A DNA stretch of 7,255 bases from CAYMOV01 sp964392085 (GTDB lineage: Bacteria > Oederibacteriota > Muellerivitia > Muellerivitales > Muellerivitaceae). The position numbers and the translations under genes were made by a program. This document shows positions 1 through 6,379 of the stretch, one piece after another. Below the pieces are notes generated by a model, which had not been told where the DNA came from, searched no databases, and saw nothing but the letters and a program-made list of their open reading frames with translations. Where the stretch lies: the NCBI GenBank assembly GCA_964392085.1, contig CAYMOV010000118.1, positions 1-7,255 on the forward strand. Reading direction: 5' to 3'. Position 1 is the stretch's first letter, and every line of letters starts with the position of its first letter.

Positions 1-574
1 GGGCCGGAAGCAGGTAATAGGCGTTGGCGTAGGTGACGGGCGTTCCGCCGGTCCAACCGCTTCCCGAGGCATACCCCGTGTCGTACCAATTGTGTCCGGA
101 ACCGTCCACCGGGGGAACCGGCCCGTTCCCGACCGGCTGGTTGTACATCGACACGCCGGGGCTGTCGCTCGTGACGTAGACCGTCGAGCCGTTGGATAAA
201 TTGACCGTGAGGGACCAGGACGCCCAGTTGTAACAGCACATAGTGTTGAAGGCTTGGAACGCGAGGGTGTTCGATCCAGCCACCAACCCCGATACGCTGA
301 AACAGGATACCGGCTGGCCGCTGGTGTATTGGACCCCTAGGACGGACGTGGCCTCCGCGGCGCCGTTGACCCACACATGGGCCATATCATCCGCGCCCAC
401 GCAAAGCTGGGCGGACGAGACGGTGCATTGGGCTTGGACCGAGCCGGCGATGCCGATAAATCCGAAATAGAACAAAACCAAAATCCATAGGCCGAAGGAA
501 AACCACCCGCTAGGCGGTTTGAAACCGGTTGTACGATCGGGGCCGATAAGCCTTTTTGGAACGATACAAGTCAA
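1..574 (-). CDS. Secreted protein with beta-sandwich-like N-terminal domain (partial, C-terminus outside window)
   Basis: The minus-strand frame is open to the left edge and reads as a typical exported protein. A hydrophobic segment (LWILVLFYFGFIGIAG, about residues 29-44 from the chosen start) leads to a signal-peptidase-like VQA site before QC. The mature part contains ADDMAHVWVNG, then GSNTLAFQAFN and ASWSLTVN. These resemble the strands of galactose-binding-like jelly rolls found in carbohydrate-active enzymes, but I cannot name a family. Four cysteines lie in the first part of the mature chain, including a CC pair. There is no ATG in this frame. I chose TTG at 574 because a GAGGGA stretch lies six bases upstream and it gives a basic n-region (KR, R, K) before the hydrophobic core. 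TTG at 481 is an alternative but lacks both a ribosome site and positive charge. An ATG at 489-487 is in another frame that stops soon. The gene lies 111 bp downstream of the LacI-type gene. Existence of the coding frame is fairly sure; start and function are not. Confidence 0.7.
   Translation of the reverse strand, partial: MTCIVPKRLIGPDRTTGFKPPSGWFSFGLWILVLFYFGFIGIAGSVQAQCTVSSAQLCVGADDMAHVWVNGAAEATSVLGVQYTSGQPVSCFSVSGLVAGSNTLAFQAFNTMCCYNWASWSLTVNLSNGSTVYVTSDSPGVSMYNQPVGNGPVPPVDGSGHNWYDTGYASGSGWTGGTPVTYANAYYLLPA
515..530. promoter_or_regulatory. Overlapping dyads near the start of the left secreted gene, candidate LacI-type operator
   Basis: CGGTTTGAAACCG (515-527) is a perfect inverted repeat around one central base. 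It overlaps AACCGGTT (523-530), which fits the AANCGNTT core common to LacI/GalR-family operators. A TTGACT that could serve as a -35 element lies at 574-569 on the minus strand, with no convincing -10. If the gene really starts near 481, these dyads sit in the promoter or leader, where a repressor would act; with the 574 start they fall inside the coding region. The LacI-type gene next door makes a regulatory role reasonable but unproven. Confidence 0.35.
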
Positions 575-627
575 AGCGGTTCCCTCAGCGAACAACCCAG
601 TTTTCGTCAGGTCTTCCACCCAGAACC

Positions 628-643
628 AGGGCCTCTCGGCCCT
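628..643 (-). other. GC-rich stem-loop with GAGA tetraloop between the LacI-type gene and the left secreted gene
   Basis: On the minus-strand transcript AGGGCC-GAGA-GGCCCU forms a perfect six-pair stem closed by a GNRA-type tetraloop. It lies about 43 bases after the LacI-type stop codon and before the next gene. No U tract follows, so it is not a standard intrinsic terminator. It could limit read-through, stabilise an mRNA end or be incidental. Confidence 0.35.
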
Positions 644-685
644 CGCGGTGGTTCAAGCGAGTGGTTGCCCCTGCGAAAACGCCCC

Positions 686-988
686 TTAAATCCCTTCAGT
701 TCCCGTCTGGACCGCCACCGGGTGGCGACGGCGCCCGAGGGCCAACTGTTGGGCCATGGGATTGGGCCGGTACCCCATTTCACGTACGGCGTCCAGGACC
801 CTTTGGCGGGTGTTTCTGTGGATCCTCGGAAAGCCCGAGAGGACCCGCGACACGGTGGCAGCGGAAACCCCCACGCGCTTCCCGACTTCCACCAGGGTGA
901 CCGGACGGTTTTCGGTCCGGGTCCTGAGCGCCGCGGCCGCGGCCCCCAAATTTTCATTCGGAATTAGGTTCAAACCCTCATGAGCCAT
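686..988 (-). CDS. LacI-family DNA-binding domain protein lacking the ligand-binding domain
   Basis: The 100-residue product carries a clear LacI-type helix-turn-helix at about residues 30-50 (VTLVEVGKRVGVSAATVSRV). The usual continuation follows, with RQRVLDAVREMGYRPNP and a hinge-like MAQQLALGRRR (78-88). Full LacI regulators have about 330-350 residues, with a periplasmic-binding-protein-like sugar domain after the hinge. Here the frame stops twelve residues past the hinge, at TAA, and no frame downstream encodes the missing domain before the next gene. The 29-residue N-terminal extension is longer than usual. The start at 988 is the first ATG; GAGGCGAG just upstream may be a ribosome site. 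The protein may be a remnant of a decayed regulator, or a small constitutive DNA binder not answering to sugar. It belongs beside carbohydrate genes, as LacI regulators typically do, and may bind the AANCGNTT dyads seen nearby. The domain call is firm; functionality is uncertain. Confidence 0.8.
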   Translation of the reverse strand: MAHEGLNLIPNENLGAAAAALRTRTENRPVTLVEVGKRVGVSAATVSRVLSGFPRIHRNTRQRVLDAVREMGYRPNPMAQQLALGRRRHPVAVQTGTEGI

Positions 989-1073
989 GACTCGCCTCGC
1001 GTCCTTTTAGTGCGCGTCCTCGCGTGAAGACCCGACAAACCCTTACACACCACTCACTCATTTCCGGGACACC

Positions 1074-1085
1074 GCAAACGCTTGC
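1074..1085. promoter_or_regulatory. Candidate LacI-family operator GCAAACGCTTGC
   Basis: The 12-mer matches its own reverse complement at ten of twelve positions and has the central CG and AANCGNTT core typical of LacI/GalR-family sites. It lies 86 bases upstream of the LacI-type start codon, a fitting place for autoregulation. This is the best dyad of its kind in the window. Binding by the neighbouring protein is inferred only. Confidence 0.45.
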
Positions 1086-1186
1086 AGGACTTTCCTGGAG
1101 AAACCCTTTGTGAAACCGTTGGCACTTTTGCGGCGATCGCGGAAAGCCCCTACGCGTTTCAATTGGGGTTGTTTAAAAGCTTAATC

Positions 1187-1196
1187 GAACCGGTTC
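1187..1196. promoter_or_regulatory. Candidate LacI-family operator GAACCGGTTC
   Basis: This is a perfect 10-bp palindrome with an AACCGGTT core, the same core as at 523-530. It lies beside the AT-rich island, about 200 bases upstream of the LacI-type gene. Its spacing from the dyad at 1074-1085 is about 112 bases centre to centre. It could be a second operator for looping or belong to a distant promoter. Confidence 0.35.
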
Positions 1197-1200
1197 CGCA

Positions 1201-1256
1201 AAAGTTTATATATTTGTAATTTTTTGTTTATATTTGTTTAATTTTATTTAGGGAAT
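1201..1256. other. AT-rich island with imperfect GTTTATAT..TTGT repeats
   Basis: This stretch is almost entirely A and T, in sharp contrast to the GC-rich surroundings. GTTTATATATTTGT and GTTTATATTTGT recur within it. On the minus strand it would act as A-rich DNA upstream of the LacI-type gene, suitable for promoter, UP-element or curved-DNA roles. It also lies just downstream of the hydrolase gene. No specific function can be assigned. Confidence 0.45.
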
Positions 1257-1292
1257 TGAAGGGATTGCGGTTGGAACCGGAGGCCTTTTACT

Positions 1293-1307
1293 GCGGAACT
1301 ACTCCGC
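1293..1307 (-). terminator. Weak stem-loop after the glycoside hydrolase stop codon
   Basis: GCGGA and TCCGC form a five-pair stem around a five-base loop, beginning five bases after the hydrolase stop codon. The minus-strand transcript has no U run after it, so it does not qualify as a standard intrinsic terminator. It is listed because it is the only structure right after the stop. Confidence 0.2.
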
Positions 1308-1311
1308 TTCG

Positions 1312-4300
1312 TTACCTCAAGACCAGTATCTTCACGATTTGATCCGGCAATCCCCCTACAAAAACCACCATGAAATACATTCCGTTGGACACCTGGGTTC
1401 CCTTTTTATCCTTTTGGTCCCAATCCAGGGTCGTCAATCCCTGAACTTCCGTTTTGCCGTTCAACACCACGCGGTTCGCGACCGTCACGATCTTCCAGGT
1501 CACCGTCTCGGGACAGGGGGATTGAAGGTTGATGTGGATCACCGTGTTCGAATCGTACACCGGGTTGGGATATGCCGCCGAGACCTGAACAGGCGGGCAA
1601 GCCGCGAGCGTGGCCGTCGGCGTGGCGACGGGTGAGGCGGTATCGGTAGGGGTCCAGGACGCGGTCGCGGTGGATATGGCGGTTGGGGCGGGCGTCAAGC
1701 TGGAGGTCGGGGTTGGGGTCGAGGTCAGCGGGGGTGTCGGTGACGGCGTTGCGGTCACGGTCTCGCTCGGTGTCCAGGAAGGAGTAGGGGTGAAGGTCGG
1801 CGTCCAGGAAGGCGTGGAGGTGGAGGCCAAGGTCGGCGAGGGCGTAGCCGTCCTCGTAGGGCTCGGGGTGGCCGTGAAGGATGTCGTCGAGGTCGGCGTG
1901 GCGGTTAGCGACGCCGTCCAGGTCCGGGTCTGGGTGGGCGTCGGGGTCGAAGTCGGAGTTCGGGTATTCGTCAATGTGTAGGTCGCCGACGCGGTAAGCG
2001 TCGCGCTCGGCGTGGGTGTCGCAGTGAAACTGCTCGTGGCGGTGGCCGAGGGGACGGGCGTCAAGGTCCTGGAGGGCGTGCTCGTCAGGGTAGGCGTCGA
2101 GCTCGCGGTCGCCGTAAAGGTGACCGTCGGGGTAAACGTCATAGTCGCGCCCGGTGGTGGCGTATGGGTGGTGGTTGGGGTCCAGCTCAGCGTGGGGGTG
2201 GATGAGTAAGTGCGGCTCGGGGTGATCGTCGGTGTTGAGGTAAGGGTGGACGTACTCGTGGCGGTGGTCGTCGCGGTCATCGTCGGAGTAAACGTGGACG
2301 CCGAGGTGGCGGTCGGCGAGGACGTAGCCGTACGCGTCGCGCTGGGGGTCGAGGTCAAAGTAAACGTGAAGGTGACGGTCGGCGTCCCGCTCGCCGTTGG
2401 ACTCGGGGAGGCGGTCGAACTGAACGTCGCGGTGGCGCTTGGCGGGGGCGTGTGGGTGCTCGAGGGCGTGAAGGTCGCCGTAGCGGTCGGGGTCGATGTG
2501 GCGGTGAACGTGAAAGTCGGCGAGGGCGTAACCGTGCGGGTCGCGGTCATCGCCGCGCTGGAAGTGGACGTCAAGGTGGGGGTGGAGGTGCCCGTTCGCG
2601 TTGGGGTCGAGGTCAAAGTGAACGTGAAGGTGACGGTCGATGTATACGTCGAGGTGGCGCCTGGCGGGGGCGTGTGGGTGATCGAGGGCGTGAAGGTCGC
2701 CGTAGCGGTCGGGATCGATGTGGCGGTGAACGTGAAAGTCGGCGAGGGCGTAGCCGAACGCGTCGCGCTGGCCGTCGACGTGGCCGTCGACGTGGCCGAC
2801 GGCGTAGCCGTGGCGCTCGACGTCGGGGAGCGGGTCGTGGTGGAGGTGGCCGTATTCGTCGAGGTGGTCGTTGGGGTGTTGGTACGACTCGGTGTGTTCG
2901 TCAAAGAAAGGGTAGGTGTCATAGTTAACGTAATCGTGGAAGTAAAGGTCAGTGTGGCCGAAGGGATCGGCGTCAGGGTCCAAGTGGGGGAATTCGTCAC
3001 CGTCGAGGTCGAGGTGGCGGTCGCCGTGGGCGCAACCGTCCAGGTACGGGTGGGCGTCGGGGTCAACGTCGGGGTCGGGGAGGGGGTCGCCGTGGCCGTC
3101 GGGACGGGCGTCGGGGTCCAAGTGGGGGTATTCGTCGCCGTCGAGGTCGGGGTGGCGGACGGGGTCGACGTACGGGTCGCCGTTGAAGTGGCCGTACTCG
3201 TGGCGGTCAAGGTGAAGGTCGGTGTGCTCGTCCTGGTTGAGGTCGATGTGCTCGTGGACGTGCTCGTCACGCTCGGTGTGGCCGTCGGGGAATGCGTGGG
3301 GGTCATCGTCGGAGTCGACGATGGGGTATTCGTCGGCACCGCCGTAAAGGTCGGGGTGGCGGTATTGGTCCGCGTGGAGGTCGGGGTTGCGGTGGCCGTC
3401 GGGGTGCCGGTTGCAGACGACGTCCAAGTCGGCGTGAACGTCGGGCTCGAAGTGTTCGTCGACGCCAGGGTGGAGGTATAGGTCGGCGTTGAGGATCTCG
3501 TCGAGGTCGAGGTCGGGGTGGCCGTGGAAGTGAAGGTGCGGGTCGGGGTCGCGGTGGTTGTAAAGGTCGCCGTGAAGGTTCGAGTGACCGTCGGGGACGG
3601 GGAGGGTGTAAAGGTGTTGGTCGAGGTCGGGCTTGGGGTGGGCGTCCGGGTGAAGGTCGCGGTCGGGGCGGGAGTGTGGGTGGCGACGCAGCCGTCCCTC
3701 AGCAGCTGGATGTTGTCCACGTAGAAGTTCCCCAGGGCCGTGGAGGCGCTGGTGTTGTAGACGAAGCTCAGCTTGGTGATCGGCATGGCCGAGGTGAGGG
3801 TCGTGGCCCCACCCCCCGGCGGCTGGTAGTCGATGGTCCAAACCAGCGTTTGCTTCCCCGCCACCACCGTGGGGGCGGTCGATGAGAGTCCCTGGAAGTA
3901 AAGCCCGTTCGGGGCCGAATCGGCGAAGAGTAGGAGTTGGTTGTAGCCGGACCCGACCAGGGCTGAGTCGACATAGAGGTCCATGGAAATTCGGGTGGTG
4001 CCGTAGAAGTCCGAGGGGGCAAAACCCGATAGGTTGAAGAGTCCCGTGTTGTAACCGCTCGCGGTGGTGACCTGGGCCTTCATGCAGGTGGCGCCTTGGG
4101 AGGGCATGCCCGCGGGGGCGCCGGTTGCCGCCGTCACCAGGGTGCGGGTGGCGTTTGTCCCGTCCCAAGCCCCGTTTTCCGCGAGGGATTCCGCACCGTT
4201 CAACAGGTAAGTGCAGGGCAAGGGCGTGGGGGTCCGGGTGAAAGTCGGGGTCGAGAGTCCGCAGGGGTTCACCAACCGGATGTTGTCCACGTAGAAGGTG

Positions 4301-6369
4301 CCCGTGGCTGCGTTCTGGGCGTTCAGGACGAAATATAGCTTGGTCAGGGGCATGGCGGCCGTGATGCCCTGGGGGTAGTTCAGGTTGAACGTCAGCGTCT
4401 GTTGTCCCGCCACCAGGACGGGGGTATCGGAGGAGATCTGTTGGAAGTAGGTCGTGGGTCCCGAGTCGGCGATCAACGCCATTGAATGGTAGGACCCCAT
4501 CGCCGTCAGCAGCGCGGCGGGGATGTTCATATCCACTTGGAGTTGGAGGGCGCTGGTGAAGACCGTGGGGGAAAAGGTGTCCAGGTTGAATAGGTTCGAG
4601 TTGTATGCCGCCCCCGTGGTGATCTGGACCTGCAGGAGGGTGGTGCCCTCGGTCAACGCCCCCGCGGGGTAACCGGACCCGATGAAGGTCCGGGTGGCGC
4701 TGGTCCCCGTCCAGTTGCCGTTCTCAGTGGGGCCATTGAGTCCGTTGAGGAGCGCCACGCAGGAGGTGGGGGTCGGGGTAGGCGTCCTCGTAAAGGTCGC
4801 GGTAGGGATCGGGGTCGTGGAAGTGGCCGGCACCTTGACGAGGGCCATGGCGGCCGGCGCGAGGGTCACCGAGAAGCTGGCCCCGGTGGTGAAAGCCGCG
4901 CCCGAGCCGGGGACGGCCGAGACCGCCGGGTTGACGGTCCCATTGATGGAGATGCTCGTCAGTTCCTGGGGCGGGGAGGTGGCTCCGCCCTTGGTCTGGC
5001 CGGCGGGCACCAGGTTCCAGATGGATCCGGCGGTGCCGGGTGAGAAGCCCGAGAGGGAGACGGTGGCGACCTGCTGGTTGGAGAAATCGTTGTTGGCCAG
5101 GAAGACCGTCAGGTTGCCGGCGGCGTCCTTGGACGCCCAGGAACGCACCGTGGCGGCGCCGGAGGTGCAGGCCACGAGGTTGCGTCCGAAAGCCTTGGAG
5201 AGTAGGGGGTACAGGTAATAGGAAACGTGCGGCTTATTATCCGTCCAAGCGACCCCACCCATGGTGTTGGATGCGTTGGCCAGCATGCCGTAATCGGACT
5301 GGCAGGTGGTGTTGTAACCGTTCTTCAGGTCCCAGATGTTGGCCCCGCGCCAACCGTTCTCACCCATCTTCAGGACGAACTGCGCCACGAACAGGGCGTC
5401 CACCCACTCGACCGCCTTCGTCTCGTCCACGGTGGAACGGTACTCGCTCATCCAGAGGGGAACCGTCGTGGGGAACCCGGCGGCGGACAACAGGCCCTTG
5501 AGGGTGGTGGCGGCGTTGGCCCCGAGGTCGACGGACGGCCCCACGATCGCCCCTTCAACGGTGGTCGATTGGCAGGTGGCCGCGTTGCTGCAGGCGCAGT
5601 AATAGGGGTAGCAATGAGAGATGGCGAAATCCATCGTGACGCCCTTGGCCTTGATGGCCGACAGGACCCCCTGCGTGAAGGCCGTGTGGTCGTACTGCAC
5701 CTGGGCCCCGACCTTGATGTTCGGGTCCACCGCCTTCATGGAGTTGTAGAAATCGCAATAATAGTTGCCGTAGGAGACGCCGCCCGCGTTGGTGTCGCCG
5801 ACGTAGCCCGTCTCCCCGCTCACGAATTCCTCGTTGCCGACTTCCCAGAACGTGGTCGGCATGGACCCCGGCGTCTTGTTCATGTAGGTGACCCAAGCGG
5901 CCGCCAGGCTGACCGCTTGCGTGTGGGTCAGGGTGGTGGCGCCGGTTCCGTTGACCACACCCGAAAAATTGACGCAGGGCTGGAGACGCGCCCCGCAGGC
6001 CGTCGCGAAGGAAATACTCTGGGACAGGCTGGGCATGAAGGTGTATTCGGTGCTGATCGTACTCCAGTTGAGCATGTCGGTATAACCGCCGCCCGGATAA
6101 CGGATCGAATAGCAGCCCATGTTCGACACAGCGGCGGTGTAACCCGCATAGGATCCATTGGTCGGGATGGCCGTGCTGTCGTAGACCGCGTAGTTCTGGC
6201 CGAAGAGTTCATTATTAATGGTGTTGACGGCTGAGGCGGCGTTGACGGTAATCGCGACAGCGGCGGCCCTCAGGGAAGCGGTTGGCGGCAACAAAAGCAG
6301 GCAAACCCAAACGGAGATCGTTCTCAGTCGGGCCGTTATATAAGAGGGGTATTTTTGGAAAGGCTTCAT
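1312..6369 (-). CDS. Secreted multidomain clan GH-A glycoside hydrolase (alpha-L-arabinofuranosidase-like) with tandem CBM-like modules and giant Thr/Pro linker
   Basis: The 1685-residue product probably cleaves plant-type or other polysaccharides outside the cell. The signal peptide (1 to about 37) has K/R-rich and LLLLPP segments. The catalytic domain (about 40-420) shows IRYPGGGYTDMLNW (89-102), FWEVGNEEF with the likely acid/base Glu180, and PLWMSEYRS with the likely nucleophile Glu309. These are the conserved points of clan GH-A retaining enzymes and resemble arabinofuranosidase-like proteins; the exact GH family is not settled. A beta-rich domain ends near 514. Two homologous modules follow (Cys537-Cys703 and Cys719-Cys894), each ending FYVDNI.L, probably carbohydrate-binding beta-sandwiches. 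A Thr/Pro/Ser linker of about 696 residues leads to a C-terminal domain (1591-1685) with YPNP, WDQKDKKG and NGMYF, as in FlgD-like Ig or sorting domains. TFTRTPTP recurs at three module junctions. ATG at 6369 is chosen for the signal peptide; the only SD-like bases (GAGG) lie ten bases upstream in a hairpin. AraC-type regulation is suggested by the upstream neighbour. Confidence 0.93.
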   Translation of the reverse strand: MKPFQKYPSYITARLRTISVWVCLLLLPPTASLRAAAVAITVNAASAVNTINNELFGQNYAVYDSTAIPTNGSYAGYTAAVSNMGCYSIRYPGGGYTDMLNWSTISTEYTFMPSLSQSISFATACGARLQPCVNFSGVVNGTGATTLTHTQAVSLAAAWVTYMNKTPGSMPTTFWEVGNEEFVSGETGYVGDTNAGGVSYGNYYCDFYNSMKAVDPNIKVGAQVQYDHTAFTQGVLSAIKAKGVTMDFAISHCYPYYCACSNAATCQSTTVEGAIVGPSVDLGANAATTLKGLLSAAGFPTTVPLWMSEYRSTVDETKAVEWVDALFVAQFVLKMGENGWRGANIWDLKNGYNTTCQSDYGMLANASNTMGGVAWTDNKPHVSYYLYPLLSKAFGRNLVACTSGAATVRSWASKDAAGNLTVFLANNDFSNQQVATVSLSGFSPGTAGSIWNLVPAGQTKGGATSPPQELTSISINGTVNPAVSAVPGSGAAFTTGASFSVTLAPAAMALVKVPATSTTPIPTATFTRTPTPTPTSCVALLNGLNGPTENGNWTGTSATRTFIGSGYPAGALTEGTTLLQVQITTGAAYNSNLFNLDTFSPTVFTSALQLQVDMNIPAALLTAMGSYHSMALIADSGPTTYFQQISSDTPVLVAGQQTLTFNLNYPQGITAAMPLTKLYFVLNAQNAATGTFYVDNIRLVNPCGLSTPTFTRTPTPLPCTYLLNGAESLAENGAWDGTNATRTLVTAATGAPAGMPSQGATCMKAQVTTASGYNTGLFNLSGFAPSDFYGTTRISMDLYVDSALVGSGYNQLLLFADSAPNGLYFQGLSSTAPTVVAGKQTLVWTIDYQPPGGGATTLTSAMPITKLSFVYNTSASTALGNFYVDNIQLLRDGCVATHTPAPTATFTRTPTPSPTSTNTFTPSPSPTVTRTFTATFTTTATPTRTFTSTATPTSTSTRSSTPTYTSTLASTNTSSPTFTPTWTSSATGTPTATATPTSTRTNTATPTFTAVPTNTPSSTPTMTPTHSPTATPSVTSTSTSTSTSTRTSTPTFTLTATSTATSTATRTSTPSATPTSTATNTPTWTPTPVPTATATPSPTPTLTPTPTRTWTVAPTATATSTSTVTNSPTWTLTPIPSATLTFTSTITLTMTPTLSLTNTPSRTNTPTTTSTNTATSTTTRSPTSSATATPSATSTATSTASATRSATPSPTFTFTATSIPTATATFTPSITHTPPPGATSTYTSTVTFTFTLTSTPTRTGTSTPTLTSTSSAAMTATRTVTPSPTFTFTATSTPTATATFTPSSTHTPPPSATATFSSTASPSPTASGTPTVTFTFTLTSTPSATRTATSSPTATSASTFTPTMTATTTATSTSTLTSTPTITPSRTYSSTPTLSWTPTTTHTPPPGATMTFTPTVTFTATASSTPTLTSTPSRTLTPVPSATATSSFTATPTPSATLTASATYTLTNTRTPTSTPTPTQTRTWTASLTATPTSTTSFTATPSPTRTATPSPTLASTSTPSWTPTFTPTPSWTPSETVTATPSPTPPLTSTPTPTSSLTPAPTAISTATASWTPTDTASPVATPTATLAACPPVQVSAAYPNPVYDSNTVIHINLQSPCPETVTWKIVTVANRVVLNGKTEVQGLTTLDWDQKDKKGTQVSNGMYFMVVFVGGLPDQIVKILVLR
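2425..2530 (-). repeat. Direct repeat copy 1 within the linker (partner at 2647-2752)
   Basis: This 106-bp block recurs 222 bp further along with four mismatches. It encodes SPTFTFTATSTPTATATF followed by a THTPPP motif. Because 222 is a multiple of three, the reading frame is kept. The identity is far higher than between other linker parts, so the duplication looks recent. Confidence 0.85.
2647..2752 (-). repeat. Direct repeat copy 2 within the linker (partner at 2425-2530)
   Basis: This is the second copy of the 106-bp block. A flanking 37-bp block is also repeated (2345-2381 and 2603-2639, one mismatch), but at an offset of 258 bp. One duplicated unit therefore gained or lost 36 bp, twelve codons, after copying. 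A third, shorter relative of the THTPPPGAT part lies around 2147-2170. Confidence 0.8.
3688..4761 (-). repeat. Tandem duplication of two CBM-like modules inside the hydrolase gene
   Basis: Module 1 (Cys537-Cys703) and module 2 (Cys719-Cys894) share ENG.W.GT.ATRT near the start. They also share a YN..LFNL.F.P..F segment, VAG.QTL, AMP.TKL.FV and a closing FYVDNI.L. They are clearly paralogous but well diverged, so the duplication is old. One 20-bp stretch is identical (3708-3727 and 4278-4297), in the VDNI region. A cysteine at each end of both modules suggests terminal disulfide staples. Confidence 0.8.
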
Positions 6370-6379
6370 GGACCGGGGG

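Larger units (their letters stand above)
989..1311. other. 323-bp intergenic region between the glycoside hydrolase and the LacI-type gene
   Basis: No coding frame is supportable here. The region combines a possible transcript-end stem-loop (1293-1307), an AT-rich island (1201-1256), two LacI-type dyads (1074-1085 and 1187-1196), a weaker GTG...CAC dyad at 1110-1125 and a GCGATCGC palindrome (1133-1140). It is placed to hold the promoter of the LacI-type gene, which reads toward the left. I did not find a convincing -35/-10 pair close to that gene. Confidence 0.6.
1600..3687 (-). repeat. Low-complexity region encoding the Thr/Pro/Ser linker
   Basis: About 2.1 kb within the hydrolase gene encodes residues 895-1590, almost entirely T, P, S and A with scattered F, R, N, V and W in patterns such as TPTFTPT and TATSTPT. 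The repeats are degenerate, built on two-residue (six-base) units. Both strands stay open for long stretches because Thr codons read as Val codons on the opposite strand. Such linkers in secreted bacterial and fungal hydrolases are often O-glycosylated and separate domains. This one is far longer than the common 20-100 residues. Confidence 0.9.

Noticed and set aside
243..470. Plus-strand 75-codon frame at the left
   Set aside because: It is antisense to the secreted protein whose signal peptide and strand motifs are convincing on the minus strand.
556..967. Plus-strand frames over the LacI-type gene
   Set aside because: They are Arg/Pro-rich shadows of the clear LacI helix-turn-helix on the opposite strand.
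1110..1125. GTGAAACCGTTGGCAC as a third LacI-type operator in the intergenic region
   Set aside because: Only ten of sixteen positions are symmetric and the core departs from AANCGNTT, so it is mentioned only in the intergenic description.
2210..3481. Long plus-strand frame encoding a valine-rich 423-residue protein
   Set aside because: It is the antisense of the Thr/Pro linker: Thr codons read as Val codons on the other strand. It has no domain, signal or ribosome-site support.
1600..3687. CRISPR array or minisatellite interpretation of the linker repeats
   Set aside because: There are no constant repeats with unique spacers; periodicity follows codon pairs in an open reading frame.
1406..4168. 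920-codon minus-strand frame overlapping the hydrolase
   Set aside because: It is the frame-shifted reading of the same linker and modules; the product is biased D/H/P/L-rich sequence without recognisable domains.
5227..6234. 335-codon plus-strand frame
   Set aside because: It lies antisense to the catalytic domain, whose motifs are clearly conserved on the minus strand; the length reflects high GC content.
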